Below, one piece after another: positions 40,927 to 49,488 of a DNA stretch of 64,000 nt. Numbering within the stretch: position 1 is the first letter of the stretch; each line of letters begins with the position of its first letter. The stretch covers positions 1 through 64,000 of the forward strand of contig DDIN01000008.1 in NCBI GenBank assembly GCA_002338565.1, in the 5' to 3' direction. A model generated the notes under the pieces. It did no database searches. It was not told where the DNA came from and worked only from the letters and a program-made list of their open reading frames with translations. Position numbers and translations under genes: made by a program. The stretch is from Hyphomonadaceae bacterium UBA1849 (lineage in GTDB: Bacteria > Pseudomonadota > Alphaproteobacteria > Caulobacterales > Hyphomonadaceae).

Positions 40927-41820
40927 CTAGCGATTGAGGTACGGGTTCGCTCGCAGTATTTCCGTGGCCATGGACATGAAAGTTCGTATCTTTGCCGATG
41001 CGGCCCGCCCCTCCGGATGGATGATATGAATGGGTAGCGCTTCGGGCTCATACTCTTCCAGCACTGTCTTCAGGCCACCACCATCCAGCTCTTCTCCAAT
41101 CTGGTAAGACAGAACACGTGTGATCCCCCAACTGGTTCTGGCAGCAGCAATGGCACTGGCAATACTATTCACCCGCAAACGCGGCGTAACGCGGACAGAC
41201 TCACCCCCGGCAAAGGTCCAGTCATTGGTAGGCGATAGAACGCCGGCCGAGATGATGTCATGCTTTTTGAGGTCTTCCGGTTCGGCTGGGAGCCCGTTCC
41301 AGGCAAAGTATTCGGGGCAGCCACACACGACATGGCGAACCGAACCAACGCGAGACGCCAGAAGGCTGGAATCGTTTAGCTGGCCAATCCGGACGGCAAT
41401 ATCAAAGCCCTCATCTACAATATTCACGACACGGTCGACAAACGTCGCTTCGACCGTCACGTCCGGGTAAAGGTCGAGATACTTCTGAATGATAGGCAGT
41501 ACATAGTGCTGGCCGAATAGCATGGACGCCGTCACACGCAGTGTTCCAGTCGGCGCAATACGGGCGCCGCGCGCATTGTCGATAGCGTTGTCATAGTCTG
41601 CCACGATCCGGCGGGCATCATCCAAAAAGCTCTGGCCAGTATCTGTCAGCACCACGGCGCGCGTCGTCCGGTGAAATAGCGGCACGCCCAGTCCTGCTTC
41701 AAGATCGCTCAGAATACGCGTCACTGTGGGCGGGCTAAGGTTTAGCGCACGCGCAGCGCCGACCAGACTGCCAGTATCTGCTATCGCGATGAAGACGCCG
41801 AGATGTTTCAGATGGTCCAT
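40927..41820 (-). CDS. LysR-family transcriptional regulator
   Basis: The 297-residue product has the N-terminal winged helix-turn-helix (MDHLKHLGVFIAIADTGSLV, then SPPTVTRILSDLEAGLGVPL) and a periplasmic-binding-like effector domain. The open frame extends 22 codons upstream, but the family start is the Met at 41820. It is divergent from the CxxC peroxidase-like gene, and a T-N11-A box lies 16-40 bases upstream, so it probably represses itself and controls the neighbour. The effector is unknown. Confidence 0.9.
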   Translation of the reverse strand: MDHLKHLGVFIAIADTGSLVGAARALNLSPPTVTRILSDLEAGLGVPLFHRTTRAVVLTDTGQSFLDDARRIVADYDNAIDNARGARIAPTGTLRVTASMLFGQHYVLPIIQKYLDLYPDVTVEATFVDRVVNIVDEGFDIAVRIGQLNDSSLLASRVGSVRHVVCGCPEYFAWNGLPAEPEDLKKHDIISAGVLSPTNDWTFAGGESVRVTPRLRVNSIASAIAAARTSWGITRVLSYQIGEELDGGGLKTVLEEYEPEALPIHIIHPEGRAASAKIRTFMSMATEILRANPYLNR

Positions 41821-41835
41821 ATTAATTCCATTTTC

Positions 41836-41860
41836 TGAAATTATATCTTTCCGAATTTCA
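41836..41860. promoter_or_regulatory. LysR-type operator (T-N11-A)
   Basis: TGAAATT (41836-41842) and AATTTCA (41854-41860) form 7-base inverted arms with exactly 11 bases between, giving T-N11-A. Position between the divergent LysR and CxxC genes is the usual one for the regulator's own binding site. Confidence 0.65.
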
Positions 41861-41946
41861 AGATTATTCTTCAAACCGGAATTCATATCTTCCTGTCATC
41901 GCCGACACGCAAACGCAATCGGCAAAACCCCAGACAGGAAAAAACA

Positions 41947-42495
41947 ATGTCCCGAATTCCAACACCAGCGAGCATCGCAGACGCACCAGCAGCTTCTCAG
42001 GAGCTTCTGACAGCCGTTCAAAAACAACTCGGCAGCGTTCCGAACCTTTTCCGCATCGTCGCAACAAGCCCGGTTGCTCTGGAAGGCTTTCTCGGCCTCA
42101 ACGGCGCACTCGGTCGCAGCGAGATTTCTTCAGCAACGCGTGAGCGTATTTCTCTCGCTCTTGCTGAAACAAACGGCTGTGATTACTGCCTCGCTGCGCA
42201 CACATATCTCGGTCGCAACCTCGCAAAACTGACAGACGCAGAAATCCAGGCGAACCGCAAAGGCAGCTCCACAGACGCCAAAGCAGACGCAGCAGTCCGT
42301 TTCGCACTCTCCATCACTGAGAAGCGTGGTCACGTGGCTGCTGACGAACTCAACGCCTTCCGCGCAGCTGGTTACAGCGACGCCGCTATCGTTGAAATCA
42401 TCGCGCTCGTCGCAGTGAATGTTTTCACCAACTACACCAACTCGGTTCTGGACACTGAAGTTGACTTCCCGGTCGCGGAAGAACTCGCAGTCTAG
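41947..42495 (+). CDS. AhpD-like/carboxymuconolactone decarboxylase-family protein
   Basis: The 182-residue product is helical and has the AhpD-type redox motif CDYC followed by AAHTYLGR (Cys-x-x-Cys-x-x-x-His). Such proteins are peroxidase-related thiol reductases, often LysR-controlled in the response to oxidants or electrophiles. AGGAAA lies six bases before the ATG. The divergent LysR gene and the operator between suggest inducible expression. A hairpin at 42526-42539 may end the transcript. Confidence 0.85.
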   Translation: MSRIPTPASIADAPAASQELLTAVQKQLGSVPNLFRIVATSPVALEGFLGLNGALGRSEISSATRERISLALAETNGCDYCLAAHTYLGRNLAKLTDAEIQANRKGSSTDAKADAAVRFALSITEKRGHVAADELNAFRAAGYSDAAIVEIIALVAVNVFTNYTNSVLDTEVDFPVAEELAV

Positions 42496-42525
42496 TCACC
42501 CTGTTTGATGCCTCCTGATTTGAGC

Positions 42526-42539
42526 GGGCGGAACCGCCC
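42526..42539 (+). terminator. Short GC hairpin after the AhpD-like gene
   Basis: GGGCGG and CCGCCC face each other over two bases, followed by TTATC. The loop is very short and there is no T run, so termination is uncertain. Confidence 0.35.
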
Positions 42540-42585
42540 TTATCACCCCTGAAGTAAACCGCACGAGCAATGAAGGAGGTATCAA

Positions 42586-43047
42586 ATGAGACCACCACTC
42601 CCACCTTTCACCGAGGAAACAGCCACCGAGAAAGTCCGTAAGGCGGAAGATGGCTGGAACAGTCGCGAACCTGAAAGTGTATCTCTCGCCTATACCGTCG
42701 ATACGGTCTGGCGGAACCGAAACCAGTTCGTCAGAGGTCGTCCGGAAGTCGTCCGATTTCTGACCATCAAATGGCAGACAGAGCTAAACTACCGGCTGAT
42801 CAAAGAGCTATTTGCCTGGAAGCAAAACCGTATCGCAGTGCGTTATGCCTATGAGTGGCAGATGGATGACGGCCAATGGATGCGGTCTTACGGAAATGAG
42901 AACTGGGTCTTCGATGACGCTGGTCTGATGAAATATCGCTATGCGAGCATCAACGACCTGATCATCCGTGAGGAAGACCGCCTTTTCCACTGGCCTCTCG
43001 GCCGCCGCCCGGACGATCATCCGGGACTGACGGAGCTGGGCCTTTAA
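42586..43047 (+). CDS. DUF1348 / SnoaL-like protein
   Basis: The 153-residue product starts with PPFTEETATEKVRKAEDGWN and carries the conserved DTVWRNRNQF and RYAYEWQ segments of DUF1348, a family with the NTF2/SnoaL fold and unknown function. AAGGAGG lies six bases before the ATG. It follows the AhpD-like gene by 90 bases and converges with the TonB receptor. Confidence 0.85.
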   Translation: MRPPLPPFTEETATEKVRKAEDGWNSREPESVSLAYTVDTVWRNRNQFVRGRPEVVRFLTIKWQTELNYRLIKELFAWKQNRIAVRYAYEWQMDDGQWMRSYGNENWVFDDAGLMKYRYASINDLIIREEDRLFHWPLGRRPDDHPGLTELGL

Positions 43048-43062
43048 ATCAATATCCTGAGA

Positions 43063-45672
43063 TCAGAACTGTCGGCGTACCGAGAACATTACTTGCGTGC
43101 CGACAGGATCGAGCCGGTTCCCCTCATAACGGAGTGGGATCACACCCGTATTATCCGTGACCGTGACGACGTCATCGAGCAGGTTATCAATCTCCAGCGA
43201 GAAGCGTGTGCCACGCAGCCATTCGACATTACGGCCGATGAATGTCTGATCAGTCACACTGTGGAAGAAGCGGAGGTTCACGCTGGTCTGGTCTGAAAAT
43301 TTCAGAACGCTGCTAGCTGTGTCGACTTCCGTTGCGCTCTGCCAGTTAGCACTCAGTCGCGCGCCATAGCCTTTATAGAATACGCCGCTTGTCAGCCGCA
43401 CTTCATGTTCAGGCTGACCGCCGAGGCCAGATGCGGCGCCATTCAGAAAGTCCTGAACGGGAAAGCCGTCAGCCAGAACGCGTTGGTCTTCAAGATTGAT
43501 TGTATGGCTGAGAGATAAGAACAAGCGCCCACCTGCAGGCGGACCACGTCGGCCCATCATACCGCCACGTGGACGACCGCCGCCGCGCGCAGACGGTGGT
43601 GGACCACCACTTGGCCGGGCATTGCCAGAACCGGAAGACGGAGGCGTACCTCCACCGCCCTGAGGACGAGCATCACCGGAAGCTGAAGGGGGCGAGCCGC
43701 CAGCCGGACGTTCAGCATTATTTGAAGACGAAGGCGGCGCCGTTTGTGGCGCGCCGTGCGCATTCCCGCCAGAGGCAGGTGTACGCCCCTCTCCCTGCGC
43801 TCCGCGCTGCGGTCTTTCAGGTTCAGCAAAGCTGTCACGGAAGGTCAGCTGCCAGCGTATATCGCGGCGGGTTTCCTCAACATAATTTACAGGACGCAGA
43901 TCGACGCTGAGCAAATCACCATTGGCATCGCGTACAAACCGGTTCGGGAATGCAGCTTCAACTGCCGCGTCAACGCTCGGGAAAGCCCCGATCGGATCGT
44001 CAATGCGGCTGTCTGTATAGGTGAGGCGCAGGTCAAGGTCGGTCTCATCAAGCGGCTCCCACTCGACGCTCGCCTTCCAGACCTGACGCGTATCAGCAAT
44101 CAGCTGATCGTTGCCGCCTGAGATGCGCGTCGCAAGTACGGACTCGCCCTGCACGAAGTCGAAAATTTCCACATTTGGCGTCACACTCAGCGTATCACCA
44201 AGCTGGGACATGCTCGGCGCGCCCTCTTCCAAGGTATAAGAGGTCAGAATGCGGATATCTTCGACAGGAGACCAGCTGAGCGTGCCGTCAAACCCGAACA
44301 GCGTGCCGAAATCGGAGTAATTGCTGGCGTTCACAGTCGCGTTCGCCACCAGGCTCTCAAAGCCTGGAATATCCATGTCCGAGACAATCAGCGGGAAGTC
44401 AAAACTACCCTGAATTTTGGCAATCTGGCGGTCGAGCGAACTTGTCGTACGGGTACCATTGAAATCAGTTTCGGAGCTACGGCTTGCATGGCTGAGATCA
44501 ACACTCAGGCCTGCACCAACCCAGCCGCCCGTAATCTCCCAGAGATCACCATTGGCCAGCAGATTCGTCGAAAAAGTATCCGTTGTCCGCTCTGTGCGCT
44601 CTTCACTCAGGAAAATGAACGGCGACAGGTCAGCTGTTGGCGCCACCGTCGGATCAAGCGCATTGAGCGCTGCCTGAAAGCCCGTCACGTCCGGCGCGCG
44701 GTCCGTTTCAGTCGTCGATGTATTGTGCCCGAGGCTTGTCGTGGATGTCACAAACCAGTCGCCGACATCACGGGTAAAAGTGAGGTTGATATTGGCGTCT
44801 GTTGAATCGCTTGTCTGCGTCAGCACGCCGGGCACGCCAATGTAACGCGTAAAACTCTCGTCTGTGCCCGTAGTCGAAAACGGGCTGGCAGCGGGCAGAA
44901 CGAAATCCTGCTCTGAAAAGCCCAGCAGCTCCTCACCCTCAGAGATTTCGATATCGCCGGAGAGCGTCATTCCGACATTACCAAAAATGCCTCTATGCGT
45001 GCTGCCACCAATTTCCAGAGACTGGCTTTCATCGCGCAGGCTGTTTGCGCCCACAAGCGGATCGCCAAGGCCTCGATCAGATTCCAGAATAGCGTTGTCG
45101 ACTTCGATCTCGCCATCGACGCTGGACCGCTGGCCATCAGCAATGCCGAGATAGTCGACATCAAACTCGCCGCGCTGCCCCGCACCCTCGACCGGCCCGC
45201 CAAATTCAAGACTGAACGTCCAGGCCGAAAAGTCAGGCTTCAGAACAATATTGATGACCCGCTGGTTCGCACCATAGCCGTATTGAAGGGCAGCCTCTTC
45301 TGGCAGCACGTCCATACGTTCAATGGCTTCCGGCGGATAAGAGCGGATTTCACGAAAGCTGGCGATACGAACGCCATCGACCAGAAAGACGTGATCCCCG
45401 CCGCCACGACCGCGGCTGCTTGCCAATTCCGGACCAAGCTCGGCGATCAGTTCTTCAATAGATGACACGCCATAGGCTTCGATATCCGCAGTCGTCAGTG
45501 TCTGCTCAGGCTCGATGTCGCTGACTGCCGTCCCGCGCAAACGGGTAGACGTCACCTGAACCTCTGAGAGCACGCGGTCCTGATCATCCTGTGGTGCCTC
45601 CTGCGCCGAAACAGGACAAGCAGATAAGAGAGCGCCAATACTCACAGCGCCCAGCAGGCATGAAAACCGCAT
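43063..45672 (-). CDS. TonB-dependent outer-membrane receptor
   Basis: The 869-residue protein has a signal peptide (ends VSAQEA), a plug domain (about 32-160, with VQVTSTRLRG, GDHVFLVDGVR and INIVLKP) and a beta-barrel ending in RRQF, a normal outer-membrane terminus. It would import a large solute with TonB energy; the ligand is unknown and no dedicated transporter lies beside it. Residues about 617-713 (bases 43531-43820) are an unusual Gly/Pro/Ser/Arg-rich low-complexity insertion, probably an extracellular loop. It stands as a single gene, with about 120 bases to the neighbour upstream. Confidence 0.9.
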   Translation of the reverse strand: MRFSCLLGAVSIGALLSACPVSAQEAPQDDQDRVLSEVQVTSTRLRGTAVSDIEPEQTLTTADIEAYGVSSIEELIAELGPELASSRGRGGGDHVFLVDGVRIASFREIRSYPPEAIERMDVLPEEAALQYGYGANQRVINIVLKPDFSAWTFSLEFGGPVEGAGQRGEFDVDYLGIADGQRSSVDGEIEVDNAILESDRGLGDPLVGANSLRDESQSLEIGGSTHRGIFGNVGMTLSGDIEISEGEELLGFSEQDFVLPAASPFSTTGTDESFTRYIGVPGVLTQTSDSTDANINLTFTRDVGDWFVTSTTSLGHNTSTTETDRAPDVTGFQAALNALDPTVAPTADLSPFIFLSEERTERTTDTFSTNLLANGDLWEITGGWVGAGLSVDLSHASRSSETDFNGTRTTSSLDRQIAKIQGSFDFPLIVSDMDIPGFESLVANATVNASNYSDFGTLFGFDGTLSWSPVEDIRILTSYTLEEGAPSMSQLGDTLSVTPNVEIFDFVQGESVLATRISGGNDQLIADTRQVWKASVEWEPLDETDLDLRLTYTDSRIDDPIGAFPSVDAAVEAAFPNRFVRDANGDLLSVDLRPVNYVEETRRDIRWQLTFRDSFAEPERPQRGAQGEGRTPASGGNAHGAPQTAPPSSSNNAERPAGGSPPSASGDARPQGGGGTPPSSGSGNARPSGGPPPSARGGGRPRGGMMGRRGPPAGGRLFLSLSHTINLEDQRVLADGFPVQDFLNGAASGLGGQPEHEVRLTSGVFYKGYGARLSANWQSATEVDTASSVLKFSDQTSVNLRFFHSVTDQTFIGRNVEWLRGTRFSLEIDNLLDDVVTVTDNTGVIPLRYEGNRLDPVGTQVMFSVRRQF

Positions 45673-45794
45673 ACAAAACCTCGTTAATTCTCGTCGGAAG
45701 TCGTCCCCACGATCCCAAGTCTCACGAATAAACTAATTACATCCGTCGCGACCAGAAGCATGTTTATGCAGTAATCACAGAAATGTCAGAGTAT

Positions 45795-46136
45795 TTATTC
45801 TTTAGCTGCAAGTTCATCCCAACAGGCAAGCGCATGTCCGGCATACATAAGGCCGGGGCCGCCGCCCATCTGAATGCCCATGGCCAGCACATCACCCAGC
45901 TCTTCGCGTGTGCCGCCCGCCTTCATGAGGGCTTCAACGTGGAAGTTGATGCAAGGCTCACAGCGCTGCGAAATAGCCATGCCCAGGGCAACGAACTCTT
46001 TTTCCTTGAGGCTCAGAACACCATTATCTTTCACCGCCTTTGAGAGCGTACCAAAGCCCTGCGTTGCGTCCGGAATGGTCTTGTTGAGTTCTCGAAGCTC
46101 GCTGCGCATGTCGCGGATTTTATCGGTGTAGCTCAT
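45795..46136 (-). CDS. Carboxymuconolactone decarboxylase-family protein
   Basis: The 113-residue helical product has the CEPC motif followed by NFHVEAL (Cys-x-x-Cys with a nearby His), as in AhpD-like thiol peroxidase partners. The second half GGTREELGDVLAMGIQMGGGPGL is typical of the short CMD family. AGGGGA lies six bases before the ATG at 46136. It is a single gene; the substrate is unknown. Confidence 0.85.
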   Translation of the reverse strand: MSYTDKIRDMRSELRELNKTIPDATQGFGTLSKAVKDNGVLSLKEKEFVALGMAISQRCEPCINFHVEALMKAGGTREELGDVLAMGIQMGGGPGLMYAGHALACWDELAAKE

Positions 46137-46250
46137 CACAAATCCCCTGATCTAAAATCACCATTTCATGATGTTCTAATATCAGACTTTCCCGCGCGAG
46201 CGTGCAGGATTTCATAGGCATTTTGTCGCTGCTCACCTAAGTTACTGGCG

Positions 46251-46961
46251 ATGCATAAGAGCCAGCACTTTCCACTGTCAGATCACGCGCGCATTGATGT
46301 CGCCCTGCGCATCATGAAATGTGAGCTACCGTTTCGGGTGAATGCCATGCCGGAAGCCCGCCACCTGAAGATGAGCGAAATCCTGCCTCCTTCGAGCCCG
46401 GTTCTCAAAAAAGGATTCGAGATGGATGCGCGCGACTGGCTGCGTGTGCTGAACCATTTGAAGATTGCAAACGTACAGGACGACATCAAAACCCTCTCCC
46501 GCTTGCGAGACCTGTGGGCGCACCAGCAGGACCTCAAAGTCGGTGATGCAACGCGGTTCTGCGAAACAGCGTCGGATTTAATGAGCGAGTTGAACGCTAG
46601 CGACGTGGCGCGCGTGCTTTCAATTTTGTCCGCACCTCCACCCTTTTCTGTCGGGCCTCACTCCCAGGCAGAAAGCTATCGCGAGCTGTGCCAGTTGCTG
46701 GATCTTGATCCGGATGATCAGAGTGACCTTAGACGCTTTTTCAAATATCTCGTCTGGCAGGTGGCACAGGCAAAGACCACCAGTGCACCGGCTCTGGCAA
46801 TAACGCTGGAAAACGATCTGAATTACGAAACCGACGCACTGCCTCCGCCCCTGTTCAACTGGGTTCTGGACCTCTCATCTGATGCGCCTGCGCAAATGGT
46901 TCGCGCTAGCGTGCGACACAGCCGCGCCCTGCTTGATGAGCGCGGTGAAGACGCGTACTGA
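46251..46961 (+). CDS. Hypothetical protein upstream of meaB
   Basis: The 236-residue product is soluble with several amphipathic helices and no signal or membrane segment; the stretch DRLRDLWAHQQDL-like region near residue 84 and LLDLDPDDQSDL near 148 suggest an all-helical fold. The family is not recognised. It ends six bases before meaB, so the two are almost certainly cotranscribed. A role in mutase maturation or in regulation of the pathway can only be guessed from position. The ribosome binding site before the ATG at 46251 is weak, and a later Met could be the start. Confidence 0.6.
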   Translation: MHKSQHFPLSDHARIDVALRIMKCELPFRVNAMPEARHLKMSEILPPSSPVLKKGFEMDARDWLRVLNHLKIANVQDDIKTLSRLRDLWAHQQDLKVGDATRFCETASDLMSELNASDVARVLSILSAPPPFSVGPHSQAESYRELCQLLDLDPDDQSDLRRFFKYLVWQVAQAKTTSAPALAITLENDLNYETDALPPPLFNWVLDLSSDAPAQMVRASVRHSRALLDERGEDAY

Positions 46962-46967
46962 ACCATC

Positions 46968-47924
46968 ATGGAAGTCGATCTGAGCACACGCCGGGGCCTT
47001 GCCCGCGCCATCACCCGCGTTGAAAGCCGCCGCACGGACCATCAGGCCGAAGCGCGCAAGCTTCTGTCTTCTGTCATGTCCGAAACCGGCAAAAGCCAAC
47101 GGATTGGCATTACCGGCGTGCCAGGTGTTGGCAAATCCACATTTATTGACGCCTTTGGAACCATGCTCACGGAGATGGGGCATAAGGTTGCTGTGCTCGC
47201 CGTCGATCCGACCTCGCAGCGCTCTGGCGGCTCTATCCTGGGCGATAAAACGCGCATGGCGCGGCTTTCAGTTGATGAGAAAGCCTTTGTGCGCCCCTCA
47301 CCAGCAGGCGAGACGCTTGGCGGCGTTGCACGCAAAACCCGGGAAAGCCTGCTTCTGTGTGAAGCGGCCGGTTATGACGTCATCCTCGTGGAAACCGTCG
47401 GCGTCGGGCAGTCTGAAACTGTGGTCGCCAATATGGTGGACTTCTTCTTGGTCCTCATGCTGCCGAATGCGGGCGATGACCTGCAGGGGATTAAAAAAGG
47501 TGTGCTGGAAGTCGCCGATCTGATTGCCGTCAACAAAGCTGATATCGACGAAAAAGCAGCCAAGCGCGCCCAGCGCCATTACCAGAATGCGCTGCATATT
47601 CTGGAGCCGGTCGACCCGTCATGGTCTCCGCCGGTTCTGACCTGTGCAGGCGCAACGGGCGATGGCCTGAAAGAGCTCTGGGACACGATTGAACTTCATA
47701 AGAAGAAGACGGAAGAGTCCGGCTCTCGGGATAAGCGCCGCGCGGACCAGCAACTCACATGGATGAACGAGCTTATTCAGGACGGGCTCATGGCGGCGTT
47801 CCGCTCCCATCCGGACGTTGTAGCCAAGCTCGCAGCAATGAAACACGGCGTTGAAACCGGCGCTATTCCTGCGTCTGCTGCTGCCGAACAACTTTTGGAA
47901 GCCTTTGGCGTCGAAGGCTTTTAG
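46968..47924 (+). CDS. meaB: Methylmalonyl-CoA mutase-associated GTPase MeaB
   Basis: MeaB is the G3E-type GTPase that gates adenosylcobalamin transfer to the mutase and protects it from inactivation. The 318-residue product has Walker A GVPGVGKST (50-58, Lys56), the switch region AVDPTSQRSGGSILGDKTRM, ETVGVGQSE and the NKAD guanine motif. Its client subunits mutA and mutB lie 6 kb upstream on the same strand. It is six bases behind the unknown gene and overlaps the convergent TetR gene by four bases. Also called ArgK in older annotation. Confidence 0.95.
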   Translation: MEVDLSTRRGLARAITRVESRRTDHQAEARKLLSSVMSETGKSQRIGITGVPGVGKSTFIDAFGTMLTEMGHKVAVLAVDPTSQRSGGSILGDKTRMARLSVDEKAFVRPSPAGETLGGVARKTRESLLLCEAAGYDVILVETVGVGQSETVVANMVDFFLVLMLPNAGDDLQGIKKGVLEVADLIAVNKADIDEKAAKRAQRHYQNALHILEPVDPSWSPPVLTCAGATGDGLKELWDTIELHKKKTEESGSRDKRRADQQLTWMNELIQDGLMAAFRSHPDVVAKLAAMKHGVETGAIPASAAAEQLLEAFGVEGF

Positions 47925-48532
47925 CCTTTACGCTCTGCCTCCAGCTGACGCAGACCAAGCATAAGAACTGAAAGCGCCATTTCCTTCGCACGACTTGGCG
48001 GCTTGCCGAGCATTTCACTCAAGGTCTGCCCGAAGAGACCGACACCCAGCGCCAGCGTGATACAAACAAGCATCACATCTTCCACGACGTCTTCAGGCAC
48101 ATTCTGATGGTGAAACTTCGTGCGTGTCACATCGCGCACGACCTGCCTCACATTGGTTAGTCTTCCTGCCTGATGGGTCAGCTCCAGCCAGGCGGCCAGC
48201 TTTGACGCCTGCTTCTGCTCGAACGCTTCGAACAAGGTCGTCAATGCCTGAGCGCGAGACACTTCGGTGTCTTCTGTCAGCTCGATCGCCATCACCTTCT
48301 CGACAAGCTCGGCAATCATCCGCTCCATCAGCGCCGTGTGGACACCGTCTATGGTTCCAAAATGATGCAGCACTGTTGCGTTCGCGACGCCTGCTTCCTT
48401 CGCCACATCAGCAAGACGCAAGGTTTGAGGCCCCTGCTCGGTCAGAAGGCGTTCCGCCGAAGCCAGAATATTTGCCCGTGATTCCTCGGGCGTTCGTCGG
48501 ATTCTGGGCTGCGTATTTTTTCTTATCGACAT
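47921..48532 (-). CDS. TetR-family transcriptional regulator
   Basis: The 203-residue product has the N-terminal TetR helix-turn-helix (RANILASAERLLTEQGPQ, then VAKEAGVANATVLHHFGTID, both only in part typical) and a helical ligand-binding part. It is divergent from the metal-dependent hydrolase gene with about 80 bases between, so it likely controls that gene. No clear ribosome binding site precedes the ATG. Its 3' end overlaps meaB. Confidence 0.88.
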   Translation of the reverse strand: MSIRKNTQPRIRRTPEESRANILASAERLLTEQGPQTLRLADVAKEAGVANATVLHHFGTIDGVHTALMERMIAELVEKVMAIELTEDTEVSRAQALTTLFEAFEQKQASKLAAWLELTHQAGRLTNVRQVVRDVTRTKFHHQNVPEDVVEDVMLVCITLALGVGLFGQTLSEMLGKPPSRAKEMALSVLMLGLRQLEAERKG

Positions 48533-48578
48533 TTTTGTCAGTAGCGCTTATATTACTTGTGAACAAACTTGGCCCCAC

Positions 48579-48596
48579 CTTAGCGGCCACTTAGCG
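48579..48596. repeat. Direct repeat CTTAGCG, candidate TetR site
   Basis: CTTAGCG occurs at 48579-48585 and 48590-48596, an 11-base period or one helical turn. It lies just upstream of the hydrolase ATG in the divergent region. TetR sites are usually palindromic, so this is a weak candidate. Confidence 0.3.
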
Positions 48597-48612
48597 AAAC
48601 AGGAATTGTCAG

Positions 48613-49455
48613 ATGACGGAAAAGCGCACACCAGAGGACGTTTCTATCTCTCCTCGTGACATCAAATTCAGCCATGAAGGCGCGAAGAACCCGCATTGGC
48701 TCGATAATGATCCTGTCGGCACAGCCATTATGAATACGCTGTCGCTCACCTTCCCTGATGGCGAGCGTATGTTCATGGACTCAGTGCGCAATTATCGCGG
48801 AGAGCTTTCCGGCAAGCTGCTTCAGGATGTGAAGGACTTCATTCATCAGGAAGCAATCCACTCACGCGAACATCACCTCATGAACCAGCTGATCGATCGC
48901 GAGAAATACCCGGTAGAAGAGATTGAAGGCTTTGTCCGTGAGCGCGTCGCCTTTGCCCGCTCCGGCGGACCGATGCGCATGCTGATCGGCACGATCTGTC
49001 TTGAGCATTTCACAGCCATGATGGCGGATATGATGGTCGAGCATCAGGATGTGTTTCAGAACACTGATCCGGAAATCGAAGCCATGTGGCGCTGGCACGC
49101 TATGGAAGAGACCGAGCATAAGGCCGTCGCCTATGACGTCTTCCTTGAAGTCTCCAAAGACTGGTCCGGCTTCAAACGCTATATGCGCCGCTGCATCTCT
49201 ATGCTGATAATCTCCAAGACCTTCACCAATAATATCGCGACCTACGCCGCTATGCTGCTTGAGGCTGAAGGCTGGGACAAGAAAGACGCGAAAAAGGCGA
49301 TCAGCAAATATCTCTGGAAGACACCTAGCCTGTTTGGCCGCGGCTGGAAGGTCTGGCTCTCCTGGTTCAAACCGGGCTTCCACCCATGGGATCATGACAA
49401 TCGTGCGCTCATGACAGAGTGGAAAGCCGAATTTGACGCTGTAGCTGCCGAATAA
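48613..49455 (+). CDS. Metal-dependent hydrolase, diiron/ferritin-like family
   Basis: The 280-residue product contains QEAIHSREHH, LEHFTAMMAD and HAMEETEHKAVAYDV, a series of Glu/His motifs across helices that fits the predicted metal-dependent hydrolase family (PF10118 type) with a diiron-like site. The reaction is unknown. AGGAA precedes the ATG. It is divergent from a TetR regulator and is followed by a metallophosphoesterase after 33 bases on the same strand. Confidence 0.82.
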   Translation: MTEKRTPEDVSISPRDIKFSHEGAKNPHWLDNDPVGTAIMNTLSLTFPDGERMFMDSVRNYRGELSGKLLQDVKDFIHQEAIHSREHHLMNQLIDREKYPVEEIEGFVRERVAFARSGGPMRMLIGTICLEHFTAMMADMMVEHQDVFQNTDPEIEAMWRWHAMEETEHKAVAYDVFLEVSKDWSGFKRYMRRCISMLIISKTFTNNIATYAAMLLEAEGWDKKDAKKAISKYLWKTPSLFGRGWKVWLSWFKPGFHPWDHDNRALMTEWKAEFDAVAAE

Positions 49456-49488
49456 CCGCCTTAAAATGGGTGCAATCGGGTATCACCA

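Noticed and set aside
43569..44121. Open frames on the plus strand opposite the TonB receptor's low-complexity part
   Set aside because: They result from the GC-rich repetitive codons of the receptor gene and have no start signal.
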